This document shows positions 51,207 through 59,930 of a stretch of DNA of 64,000 nt, one piece after another (position 1 is the stretch's first letter; every line of letters starts with the position of its first letter). The notes below the pieces were generated by a model, which saw only the letters and a program-made list of their open reading frames with translations, searched no databases and had not been told where the DNA came from. Location of the stretch: positions 1 through 64,000 of the forward strand of contig JAPDQK010000026.1 of NCBI GenBank assembly GCA_034505955.1, in the 5' to 3' direction. The position numbers were made by a program, and so were the translations under genes. This DNA comes from Zhuqueibacter pondensis (GTDB lineage Bacteria > Zhuqueibacterota > Zhuqueibacteria > Zhuqueibacterales > Zhuqueibacteraceae).

Positions 51207-52775
51207 TCAACCTGCCAACCTGATGTGTAATTGCAGTTCCTTCTCGACATCCACTGCCGCATCCACGTAACTGCTGTTTTCCACCGCTGCTTTTGTAAAC
51301 GGAATCGTTTTGTTGCCAACCAAAACTTGTGTCACTTTCTTTCCTTCCGGCAGCAGCAGATGCAGATTCACGTGCGCGTCCTCGGCGCGAATCGTGAGAT
51401 CACAGCCATCCTCCCGCAAATGCCAATCGTATCCGATGCTCGCTCCGGAAGCGCCGTAAGCAACTTCTACTGAGGCTACCTGCAATGAAGTCACTGCCCA
51501 GCGCGGCGAAAGCTTGACGACTTGAAAGAGTTTGTGCTGGTCTTCGATGCCGCACAAGCCTTCGATAAAAGCGCCGAGCATCGCGGAGCTGCCCCAGCCA
51601 TCGGTGGGTTGCGCCTCCGGACTGGTGCTGGTTTCTTTGGTGCTGGGAGAACCATCGGGGAAATACCACAGATAACTTTCGCCGGTCTCGCGAATCATTT
51701 TGTCATAACGCTGCAGAATATCGAGTCCATACGATTCGAAGCCGTGGTCGAAGGCGGCTTTGGCCAATTCGCCGCCGACGAGGGGAAAGATGCCGCCGTT
51801 GATATAAGCACCCGGCACCAATTTGTTGTCGCCGAAAATGCCGGTGAGAAACGGCGGGTCGATGCTGAACCATTCGGCAAAAGCGGTGGTGCTCGCGCGC
51901 CGGCGTTGGTACTCTTTGATGATTTCCACCGCCATCTCGTGAGTGGGCAAGCCGCGATTGATGTCGTAGGGATTGCTCAAACTCAACTGGGCCAATTCAT
52001 CGACGCCGGGAATACGGAAATCATCGAGTGGAATGCGGTGGGTGTAAAAGCGGCCGTTCCAGCAGAGTTGATTGGTGCGCTCGCGCACGCCCTCGGCTAT
52101 GGCGTGCCAATACGCTTTGTTGGTGTGATCGCCGAGATAGCCAAAAAGAATAGAGAGCTTGCAGCAGGCATCGTAGAAACCGCTGTTGTCGCCGTGGAAA
52201 ATGCCGAAATGAGTTTTGTCATCGATCTGAAAATTCAGCCACGGTGTGCGGTTATCGACGTAATCGAAATCCCAAGTGTCGATGGTGTAGGCGCGTTTGA
52301 CGAGATGATATTCCTCCGACCAGCGCCAGGGATGGGTCATGGTGTAACGCAGCGCTTTTTCACAGTGGGGCAACATGCGGGCAAGCCATTCGTCATCGCC
52401 GGTCGCCTGCCAGGCCCAATAAACCGCCATCGGCAAGTAATACTCGACATCGGCCTCCACCGGCACGCGCACGTATTTGGCCCAATTCTCACGCTCTTCG
52501 CCGATGACGAAATAATCGAAGAGCCGGCCGTTGGCCGCTTGCGTCTCGGCAAAATGCTCGACGGCGCTGGTCATGTCGGGCTCGAAATATTTGTAGCCTT
52601 TCATCATCAGCGTGTGATCGCGCAGCCAAATCGGCTTGGAATCGGCGCTGCGATAGCCGTGCACCAGCTTGCCGTCGAAGACAAACTCGGAGACATCGGC
52701 CTGCAGAAATTTTTTGATTCTGGGATAAAATTCGTCGAAGGTTGGGTTGTTGGTTTGGATTTTGGTGTCAGGCAT
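51207..52775 (-). CDS. Six-hairpin glycoside hydrolase-like protein B
   Basis: The 522-residue protein is another (alpha/alpha)6-barrel glycosidase, closest by eye to amylo-1,6-glucosidase or GH37/GH63-like proteins (WLRDHTLMMKGYKYFEPD, YTIDTWDFDYVDNRTPW, YLWYFPDGSPSTKETSTSP). It lacks the large N-terminal beta domain of protein A. It ends with a beta segment (VTQVLVGNKTIPF). It has no signal peptide. The two glycosidases probably act on the same intracellular glucan or glucosyl storage compound. Confidence 0.72.
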   Translation of the reverse strand: MPDTKIQTNNPTFDEFYPRIKKFLQADVSEFVFDGKLVHGYRSADSKPIWLRDHTLMMKGYKYFEPDMTSAVEHFAETQAANGRLFDYFVIGEERENWAKYVRVPVEADVEYYLPMAVYWAWQATGDDEWLARMLPHCEKALRYTMTHPWRWSEEYHLVKRAYTIDTWDFDYVDNRTPWLNFQIDDKTHFGIFHGDNSGFYDACCKLSILFGYLGDHTNKAYWHAIAEGVRERTNQLCWNGRFYTHRIPLDDFRIPGVDELAQLSLSNPYDINRGLPTHEMAVEIIKEYQRRRASTTAFAEWFSIDPPFLTGIFGDNKLVPGAYINGGIFPLVGGELAKAAFDHGFESYGLDILQRYDKMIRETGESYLWYFPDGSPSTKETSTSPEAQPTDGWGSSAMLGAFIEGLCGIEDQHKLFQVVKLSPRWAVTSLQVASVEVAYGASGASIGYDWHLREDGCDLTIRAEDAHVNLHLLLPEGKKVTQVLVGNKTIPFTKAAVENSSYVDAAVDVEKELQLHIRLAG

Positions 52776-52938
52776 AAGTCTAAATCAGAATGGTTCACAG
52801 CCATCAAAAGAAGTTGTCCTGAGCCGAGGATAGGTCAAACAATATGGGTCGTGAGTCTTACTGCTCATGATGTTTTGTGAATTCGGTTTTTGCCGAGGGA
52901 GGAGCCGGCAAGGCCTCGGCATCCCCCCTTACGGACCG

Positions 52939-55050
52939 TCAAGGTCCTTGAGCTTGCTCTGTTTTGACAATCAAATCCTTCTTTGTCAGTGCAATCAAAT
53001 CTGCCAAAACATGGGTGCTCTCTTCGCGCACAATATCGGGCGCATTATCATCGCGTGGGATGGTGTCGCCTTTTTGGAGTGGCGGCAAGCCCTTGGCCTT
53101 GCGCCGTTCATTCACGCGCGCCAGACGCTGCGTTTCCAATTGCTCGCGCTCCAATTTCCGTTTTGCCTCCTGCAGGGAAATGGAATTTTTATCTCTTTCG
53201 CGTTTGATCCGAGTCACGTCTTCGGTCAGATAGCGGAATTCCATGTTTGCGGCCAGGCGCTTTTGCGATTTCAGGCGCAAGGTCGAAAGATATTTGGAGA
53301 CGTGATCTTCGGGGGTGAAGCGTGCTGCAGAAATTTGATCCCATGTCAGCGCATGTTTTTCGGATCTCTCTCCGTAATTCGTTTCATCGTAATACGAAGG
53401 GAAAACCAGGTCCGGCATCACGCCATGATTCTGGGTCGTGCCGCCGTTGACGCGATAGAACTTGGCGATGGTCACTTTGAGCTGGCCCAATTTGGTGCCG
53501 TTCGCCCGAATCATGCGATTCAAATCAAACAAATTTTGCACCGTGCCTTTGCCGTAAGTTTGCCCGCCCAAAACGATGCCGCGCTTGTAATCTTGAATGG
53601 CGGCGGCAAAAATTTCCGAGGCCGAGGCGCTAATGCGATCCACCAGCACGGCCAGCGGTCCATCATAAACAATGTTCGGGTCGGGATCTCTTTGAAGCTC
53701 GACCATGCCATTGGAATTTCGCACCTGTACCACCGGACCATCTTTAATAAAAAGTCCGGTTAACTCGATGGCCTCCTGCAAAGAGCCGCCACCATTGCGG
53801 CGGAGATCGATAAGAATGCCATCGATCTGGGCGCCCTGCAATTCGGCAAGCAATCGCCGGACATCACGCGTGGTGCTTTTATAATCCTCATCGCCCTTTT
53901 GCCGTGCTTCCAAATCTGCATAAAAAGTCGGAATGGTAATGATGCCGATTTTATACTTGCGACCTTCGTGCACCACCTCGACCGTGTCGCTGTGTGCTTC
54001 GCGATCTTTCAAAACGATTTTGTCGCGGACCAGCTTGATGATTTTGGTCGGACTGCCTGCCGGGCTGCCCGCCGGAATGATTTCCAGGCGCACCACGGTT
54101 TCCTTTTTGCCGCGAATCATTTGCACCACATCGTCGAGGCGCATGCCGATAACATCGATCATTTTGCCATCTTCACCTTGCCCGACACCGACGATTTTGT
54201 CATTCGGCCACAACTGCTTGCTGCGATCCGCCGGGCCGCCGGGAACGATGTCAACGACAACCGTATAATCACCATCGGTGTTCAGACGTGCGCCGATTCC
54301 CTCAAATGACAGACTCATGTCAATGTTGAAATCCTGCGAGCGGATCGGCGAGAAGTAGTTGGTGTGCGGATCGTAGGATTCGGAGAGCGCGTTCATGAAA
54401 TATTGGAACACGTCCTCTGCGTTTAATTGCTCGATGCGTTGCCGGAAGTTGGAATAGCGTTTGTTCAGCGTCGCGGCGATGCCCGGCCAGTCTTTGCCGG
54501 TGAGCTTGAGTTCCAACGCTTCGTTCTTGATTCTTTGGCGCCACAGCTCATCGAGCTCTTCCGGACTCGCGGCCCAAGGCGCCTGCTCGCGATCCGGCTG
54601 ATAATATTCATCGCTGGTGAAATCAAATTCCTTTTCCAACAGTTTATTTACATACGCCAGGCGCTCTTCCGAGCGTTGCTTAAATTTGTTGAAAATCCAG
54701 AAGGCCGGTCCGAGATTGCCGGTCCTCAGACTGTCATCGAGCAGCAAACGATATTTTTGGAATGCCGCAATGTCGGAGGTAAGAAAGTAAAGACGGTTAT
54801 AATCCAATGTCTGCAAATAGCTGTCGAGCAGCTCCCTGGAAACCGAATCATTCAGCGCTGGGTGATTGTAATGATATTGCGTGAGCAGAGTCGTCAGGAC
54901 TCTGGCCACAATGGGGTGCTGCCGATCGGGGGTGAGATCGCCCGCTTGAGAAAAGTTGATCTGCAAGACTGCAATGAGGCAAGCCAGCACGAACTTTGGG
55001 TTGGGCATCCGCGGCGAGGTTTTTGGTTGATAATTACGCATATCCCACAT
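52939..55050 (-). CDS. prc: Tail-specific C-terminal processing protease (Prc/Tsp family)
   Basis: The 703-residue exported protease has a signal-like N-terminus (FVLACLIAVLQINFSQAG) and helical DUF3340-type flanks (residues 50-220 and after about 600). A PDZ domain (FEGIGARLNTDGDYTVV, PGGPADRS) and an S41 catalytic core follow. Catalytic Ser lies in RISASASEIFAAA and Lys in GQTYGKGTVQ. Prc trims or degrades periplasmic proteins at the C-terminus. AGGAG ahead of ATG 55050 supports that start; the long upstream extension is not family-like. Confidence 0.92.
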   Translation of the reverse strand: MWDMRNYQPKTSPRMPNPKFVLACLIAVLQINFSQAGDLTPDRQHPIVARVLTTLLTQYHYNHPALNDSVSRELLDSYLQTLDYNRLYFLTSDIAAFQKYRLLLDDSLRTGNLGPAFWIFNKFKQRSEERLAYVNKLLEKEFDFTSDEYYQPDREQAPWAASPEELDELWRQRIKNEALELKLTGKDWPGIAATLNKRYSNFRQRIEQLNAEDVFQYFMNALSESYDPHTNYFSPIRSQDFNIDMSLSFEGIGARLNTDGDYTVVVDIVPGGPADRSKQLWPNDKIVGVGQGEDGKMIDVIGMRLDDVVQMIRGKKETVVRLEIIPAGSPAGSPTKIIKLVRDKIVLKDREAHSDTVEVVHEGRKYKIGIITIPTFYADLEARQKGDEDYKSTTRDVRRLLAELQGAQIDGILIDLRRNGGGSLQEAIELTGLFIKDGPVVQVRNSNGMVELQRDPDPNIVYDGPLAVLVDRISASASEIFAAAIQDYKRGIVLGGQTYGKGTVQNLFDLNRMIRANGTKLGQLKVTIAKFYRVNGGTTQNHGVMPDLVFPSYYDETNYGERSEKHALTWDQISAARFTPEDHVSKYLSTLRLKSQKRLAANMEFRYLTEDVTRIKRERDKNSISLQEAKRKLEREQLETQRLARVNERRKAKGLPPLQKGDTIPRDDNAPDIVREESTHVLADLIALTKKDLIVKTEQAQGP

Positions 55051-55303
55051 TTTCTCCTGTCTTGAGTTGATTAGTTTCAAAATAAGAAATGATAACGTAA
55101 AACTCAAGACATTTGTTCTGTAAAGACGCCGAAGCGGAAATTTCCGGAGCGGGTTATGCGGCCTGCCGAACTGATTGATCACTGCGGCACCCCGTCCTGG
55201 CGCCAGCTTGCAAAAAAAGTTGATCGTTGCAGTTTTGCGGTGCATCGGGCCGGCGTCCGGACGGGTTGTCACTTTTGCCAACTCTGCATGTCCAGGCGGT
55301 ACG

Positions 55304-55546
55304 TTAGCTGCCGGAGTACCCCATGTCAATCAGCGTCTGGGCCAGGAACTTGCTGTATAATTCGCGTTTGCGTTTGGGTTCTCCCGTGGTCGGGACCTCT
55401 GATTTAGGCAACGGCGGAGGCGCTTGTCGCGGTTCCAGCGTCCGCGAAGCAAGCAAGCGACGGGCATTCAATTCATGGCGCAGGGTCCGTACTTCATTTT
55501 CCAGTTTTTCAAAACGCTGTAGCAATTCAAAGAGTATTCTATCCAT
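55304..55546 (-). CDS. Small coiled-coil hypothetical protein
   Basis: The 80-residue protein has a heptad-like N-terminal helix (LFELLQRFEKLENEVRTLRH) and a Pro-rich centre, ending LAQTLIDMGYSGS. AAAAGGAG before the ATG is strong. No family was recognised. Confidence 0.6.
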   Translation of the reverse strand: MDRILFELLQRFEKLENEVRTLRHELNARRLLASRTLEPRQAPPPLPKSEVPTTGEPKRKRELYSKFLAQTLIDMGYSGS

Positions 55547-55661
55547 GGCGGTCTCCTTTTAAATCAATCCATCGATTGAAAACGGGTCTGAAAAATCGAT
55601 TGTAACAGGGCCGGATGTGGCTCTTGCCATTGAAGCGCATGATGGCATCATCGGCAACACG

Positions 55662-56297
55662 TTAACGCGATCCGGCAAACACGCTATCCACCACCGTCTT
55701 TTCCAAATAGATCAATTTCATCACCGGAACGTCCACCGGTTTGCTCATCACCGGCGGCGGCACGTATTTCATGAGTCGCGGATCATAGCCCCACATTTCG
55801 ACCGCGGTGACATCGCCATTTTGCTCCAAATAGAGTTTCAAGGGAAGTCCCTTGTAATTGCGTCGCACGCCGCGCAATAGCGCCGCAAAAATGCCGCCTT
55901 GCGCGCGAACCGAATCCGGCGCGTTCTCGAACTGCTCCGGAGAGTCTTTGAAGTCCGCAGTGAATCTGACGTTACCGCCCATGCTCCAGTCGTTCATAAT
56001 GGCCTGTGCTTTTTTGCTTGGGGCAATCGTATAAACTTTGCCGCTCGGAAATGTGCGCGCCAAATCGCCTTCACCAAAACCATCGCCGTTGAGATCGAAA
56101 ACCATCAATTTTGTAACCTGCTTTTCAGAAATCATGAAATCGTCGATAAAAAAGCTCAATTGGGCGGGACTGGTGATGGTCGCGGTTTGCACCAATGCCT
56201 GGTCCAGCACCACCTTGGTAGCCTGCGCCAGTGTCCACTGTGAAGATAAGGCTATTGTTCCAAACAGGAAAATTTTGCGGGCTGCATGTCTTGTCAT
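55662..56297 (-). CDS. Secreted hypothetical protein
   Basis: The 211-residue protein has a signal peptide (FLFGTIALSSQWTLAQA) and a beta-rich mature part including LMVFDLNGDGFGEGDLA, which resembles an EF-hand or calcium-binding-type turn (DLNGDG). It starts after GAAGGAAT and lies 17 bases after the TPR lipoprotein gene. The function is unknown; the calcium idea rests on one motif. Confidence 0.65.
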   Translation of the reverse strand: MTRHAARKIFLFGTIALSSQWTLAQATKVVLDQALVQTATITSPAQLSFFIDDFMISEKQVTKLMVFDLNGDGFGEGDLARTFPSGKVYTIAPSKKAQAIMNDWSMGGNVRFTADFKDSPEQFENAPDSVRAQGGIFAALLRGVRRNYKGLPLKLYLEQNGDVTAVEMWGYDPRLMKYVPPPVMSKPVDVPVMKLIYLEKTVVDSVFAGSR

Positions 56298-56314
56298 GGG
56301 TTATTCCTTCAGGT

Positions 56315-57826
56315 TTATTTCTTTTTTGCCGTCACGTCATTGGCTGTGAATTTTCCATCACATTTTTTCCATTGCTCAAAGTAAATTCGCGCCTCGTCAA
56401 AGCGACCGGCACTCTTGCAAGCTTTGCTCAGAAGGGAGTTGAGCTCGCACTGATCACTGGCGGAAAGGCCGTTGCTGTGCGCCAGCGCCTTTTTGCCATA
56501 AGTGATTGCCGATTCCGGTGTATTCCACAGCAGCATGACCATCTCGAAACAGGCTCGTGCCTGTTGATTCCAGCTAAAAGAGGTGGCCTTGGTTTGATAA
56601 GCCAAACTCAACTTTTTCTGCTCTTTTTCCTTCGCCTCGATCCCCATGCGAAAAAGCATGGCGCCGTAGCTATCCAGATAAGCTTGCATCGAGGTGTCCT
56701 GTGGTGTACCGTCGGTTTTCAAGGGGATGCTCTCGAAAACCAGGCGCATGGTTTCCACGGCCTGTTCCTTCTTTCCGAGAAATTCAAATTCGATGACGCT
56801 CAGTTTGTGCATCACTTCGAGCTTGGCATTTTTGGTTTTTAATTGCGGCAGCAGCTTCGCGCACGCCGCCGCAATCTGGGGATAATTCTTGGTCGCTTCC
56901 AGTTCCAAAACCCTGTCCCAGGCTTCGGAAGCCTGGAGATTGCCCCCATCCCAGTTGATCCATTTGATATAATTTTTGAGGTCATTTTTCTCCTGGGCGG
57001 TACGGGCAAAGATTTGTGCTTCTTTGAAAGCCGCCAGTGCCTTTTGTGCGTCAAGCATACGGGCATAAATATCGCCTTGAACATAGGCGTAGTAATACAG
57101 CAGGGAGGTATCCGGCTTTGCCATAAAGCTCGTTTTCAGCATGACCTCCTGTGCCTTGCGGAAATTGGCCATGGCCAGCTCATACTGCTTCAACGCCAGG
57201 TAATTTTCCCCAAGCAGCCGATACAAATTATGCTCGCCTTTTTCCAACCGTGTCAGGCGCTCGAGAATCTGGATGGCTTTTTCATGATTTTTGTCCTGGC
57301 CGAAAATATGCTGGAGATTGTAATAAACCACGGCGAGCAGAACGCGGGTGTTTTTATCGAAGGGATTGAGACGGAGCGCTTCTTCAAAATGGGCCTGGGC
57401 CTCGAGACAATAACTCATGGCTTCACGTCCGGCTTTTTCGTCGGCGCCATTCTTGGAAAGCTTTTTCCACAGCGCCAGCGATTCAGCGCCTTGTTTGAAC
57501 TCCCGCTCGAATCTCGCCTTGTCGGTTCCGGACATCGTGACCCCATTCTTATTCTGATTTTCCAAAACGGACCAGAATTGATCGAACTGGTCGAGCTTGG
57601 CTTTGCCGGCTTGGGAGAGCTTTGCCGCGTTTTGCTCGCGTTTGGAAGAGACAAAGTTGCTGTCGGCCATTCTGGAAGCGCGCGCCACGGTCATGGTATC
57701 CAAGCCCGGCGGCCGCCGCATGGTTTTTCTGGCAACGGTTTTGCTCGAGGAAGAACAACCAGCGATGATAATCAAAGCCAGACCAAGAGCTGCTGACAAA
57801 AAAAATTTGAACTGATGAAACGTCAT
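56315..57826 (-). CDS. TPR-repeat lipoprotein
   Basis: The 503-residue protein has a lipobox (LIIIAGCSSSS) and many tetratricopeptide helices (HFEEALRLNPFDKNTRVLLA, YRLLGENYLALKQYELAMA, AYVQGDIYARMLDAQKALAA). TPR lipoproteins usually scaffold envelope complexes. Its placement next to the TonB/ExbD-like genes suggests it belongs with that system. Confidence 0.75.
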   Translation of the reverse strand: MTFHQFKFFLSAALGLALIIIAGCSSSSKTVARKTMRRPPGLDTMTVARASRMADSNFVSSKREQNAAKLSQAGKAKLDQFDQFWSVLENQNKNGVTMSGTDKARFEREFKQGAESLALWKKLSKNGADEKAGREAMSYCLEAQAHFEEALRLNPFDKNTRVLLAVVYYNLQHIFGQDKNHEKAIQILERLTRLEKGEHNLYRLLGENYLALKQYELAMANFRKAQEVMLKTSFMAKPDTSLLYYYAYVQGDIYARMLDAQKALAAFKEAQIFARTAQEKNDLKNYIKWINWDGGNLQASEAWDRVLELEATKNYPQIAAACAKLLPQLKTKNAKLEVMHKLSVIEFEFLGKKEQAVETMRLVFESIPLKTDGTPQDTSMQAYLDSYGAMLFRMGIEAKEKEQKKLSLAYQTKATSFSWNQQARACFEMVMLLWNTPESAITYGKKALAHSNGLSASDQCELNSLLSKACKSAGRFDEARIYFEQWKKCDGKFTANDVTAKKK

Positions 57827-57931
57827 TATGACCCTCTACAGAAACTGAAATTTTCGGAGTTGCCCGGTTCGCCAGTTTATGGGTTGGAGTTTTGAACAGT
57901 CCACCGGCCAAAACCGGCGTAGCGGCCAGCT

Positions 57932-59062
57932 TCATTTACTCACACTTTGCCACCAGGACCAAAAAATTTGATAAAATTGATTGGCCACCTCGCCCGGCGC
58001 CTGGCGCGAGGAGATGAGCGATTGAATTTGTCCATTTTGACGAATGACATCGCCAGCCAACAGAAAATTGCTGTTTTCTTTGATGCCATTGTCTTTGAGC
58101 ATGGTATAATCATTCCCTTCCACCAGACAGATGCGCAACAGCAGTTCGTGCTCATTGCAGGACAAATACAGTGTAAAGTTCCGGCCATGCATGGTGAAGT
58201 TAACGGCGGAGGACAAATCACCGGCCTGATGGCCCATGTCGTAAGCAACCAGCTTGGGAATAATTCCCGGATGTTTTTTCATCCACTCGATGAGCGCATG
58301 GATGGAAATGCCTCCGCCACCTTCGCCATTTCCGCCCAAACCGCCCAGTGAAATTCTCGGGCCGTCGCCGCTGCCGCCACCGGTGCCACGCGTGTTGCGC
58401 ATGCCCATTCCTTTGCTGCCCGGAATTCCTCCCAAGCCGCCTCCGGTGCCATTGCCCCAACCTGCTCCTGCGCCGGTGCCGCGACCACGGCCCTCTCCAT
58501 TTCCATTGCCGATTTGAATACGCGGTCCTTGCGAAGGTGTGCCACCACCACCGCGCTTTGCCACCAGGTTTGCCGGACGGACATCGAACGTCGCCTCCAG
58601 TAAACCATCGGCTACCAGGCCCGCTTCTTGTACATTGACCTGGGAATTCACTGTGATCACGCGGGTGCTCGGCCGCTGCACCGGCGTGCGGGTGGCCGGA
58701 CTTTCCCTGGCAATCAGGTTTTTCATGTCGAATCCTTGCACCAACGCGGACACATCAGCGAGTTGTGGAATCGAGCCGGGGTCTGGCGCGGCGCCCTTCG
58801 CTTTCGGAGCGGGTGCGGCCTTCGTGAGGCTTTTCGTCGGCTCTCTGACGAGGCGTTCGATTTTTCTGACCGGCTTGATTTCCATTTTGATCACTTCGCG
58901 CACTTCCATGGTTTTCTCGGGGAACGCCGCTGCGGTCGCGCCCATTTGATAAGTCAACCAATGCGCGAGCACGTAAATGATGGATAAAATGAAAACGGTG
59001 ATCCAAGCCGAAAGATTGTGCAGTTTTGCTTTATTGGCAATATAGCTAGTTAAAGCTGTCAT
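57932..59062 (-). CDS. TonB-like anchored protein with Gly-rich linker
   Basis: The 376-residue protein has an N-terminal membrane helix (ITVFILSIIYVLAHWLTYQM), a Lys/Pro periplasmic region, a long Gly-rich stretch (about 180-255) and a C-terminal domain of about 110 residues. The C-terminus has no obvious TonB fold by eye, but two ExbD-like genes follow. The Gly-rich linker replaces the usual Pro-rich one. It overlaps the next gene by 17 bases. Confidence 0.55.
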   Translation of the reverse strand: MTALTSYIANKAKLHNLSAWITVFILSIIYVLAHWLTYQMGATAAAFPEKTMEVREVIKMEIKPVRKIERLVREPTKSLTKAAPAPKAKGAAPDPGSIPQLADVSALVQGFDMKNLIARESPATRTPVQRPSTRVITVNSQVNVQEAGLVADGLLEATFDVRPANLVAKRGGGGTPSQGPRIQIGNGNGEGRGRGTGAGAGWGNGTGGGLGGIPGSKGMGMRNTRGTGGGSGDGPRISLGGLGGNGEGGGGISIHALIEWMKKHPGIIPKLVAYDMGHQAGDLSSAVNFTMHGRNFTLYLSCNEHELLLRICLVEGNDYTMLKDNGIKENSNFLLAGDVIRQNGQIQSLISSRQAPGEVANQFYQIFWSWWQSVSK

Positions 59063-59441
59063 AATTCAAATTCTTTTGAATTTTGTGTCTTTCGCAGATA
59101 TCGAGCACGTCAACCAGTTTCTGAATGATCGTTGCCCGTTGTGTCGATATATTGACGGTGAGCGTTTGCCCGCCTTGTTGCGAATCGAGTTGAAGATTTG
59201 CCAGCGAGGCTTCGAGCTCCGGCAAAGTTTGCAAGCTGATCCTCCTGCCTCGTTCTTCGATTTCAAACGCGTCCTTGAAGATCCGCACCGTCATTTCACG
59301 CACATTCCTGACGCTTTGATTGAGATCGGAGCCGGAGGGCAGCTCGATGTGATCGGTTTTCAATCGGCTGACTGCGATGAACGCCATCAAGATGTTGAGG
59401 GCGACATCAATCAGCCGAAACATGAGACTACCGCCTGACAA
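59046..59441 (-). CDS. ExbD/TolR-family protein 1
   Basis: The 131-residue protein has one N-terminal membrane helix (LMFRLIDVALNILMAFIAV) with the Asp of ExbD-type motors, and a periplasmic part with an ExbD-like beta/alpha pattern (TLTVNISTQRATIIQKLVDV). ExbD proteins harness the proton gradient with ExbB. It lacks an adjacent ExbB gene. Confidence 0.75.
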   Translation of the reverse strand: MSGGSLMFRLIDVALNILMAFIAVSRLKTDHIELPSGSDLNQSVRNVREMTVRIFKDAFEIEERGRRISLQTLPELEASLANLQLDSQQGGQTLTVNISTQRATIIQKLVDVLDICERHKIQKNLNYDSFN

Positions 59442-59504
59442 TTTGCCTTTCTCCTAATTTACGTTCTTGAATGCCACATGATCAGAATGCCTCGCCCGCA
59501 GGAA

Positions 59505-59915
59505 TCAGCGGCCTGCGGGTCCAATTCCGGTAACATCCAAACCTTTGGAAAGACCCAGGGAACGGCAAATGTTCGCCGCCGCCAGACTGTACTCAATCGG
59601 AGAATCCCAGTTGGCGCGGATGCGAATGCCGATCGCTCTTCCGGTCTTCTCGGCGTTGGCCGCAATCTCGCTCAAATATTGACTCAATCTCAAAGAGTCT
59701 TCGAGAACGAGCTGACCATCATTGATCGGGTAGGTACCGTTATTCAGAACACAAACCGTGATCACCCGGGTCGAATCATTTTTGAACGGCCCGCTTTCTG
59801 CACTTTTGGGTGGATCAACCGCCATCGTCGAATCCACTTGCGACACCGCGATGAAGGCGAACAACAGAATAAACACCACATCAATCAAACGCAGGATGAT
59901 GCCGCTTTTGGACAT
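59505..59915 (-). CDS. ExbD/TolR-family protein 2
   Basis: The 136-residue protein has the same plan: helix IILRLIDVVFILLFAFIAV with the conserved Asp, then a periplasmic domain (RVITVCVLNNGTYPINDGQL, GIRIRANWDSPI). Two ExbD genes with a TonB-like gene form a block, as in gliding and surface-adhesin energising systems. ExbB may lie elsewhere. Confidence 0.78.
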   Translation of the reverse strand: MSKSGIILRLIDVVFILLFAFIAVSQVDSTMAVDPPKSAESGPFKNDSTRVITVCVLNNGTYPINDGQLVLEDSLRLSQYLSEIAANAEKTGRAIGIRIRANWDSPIEYSLAAANICRSLGLSKGLDVTGIGPAGR

Positions 59916-59930
59916 TCTGTTTCTCCAGAA

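Noticed and set aside
51522..52880. A 452-codon plus-strand frame
   Set aside because: It is antisense to the second glycosidase gene, whose product has clear family motifs, so this frame is a shadow.
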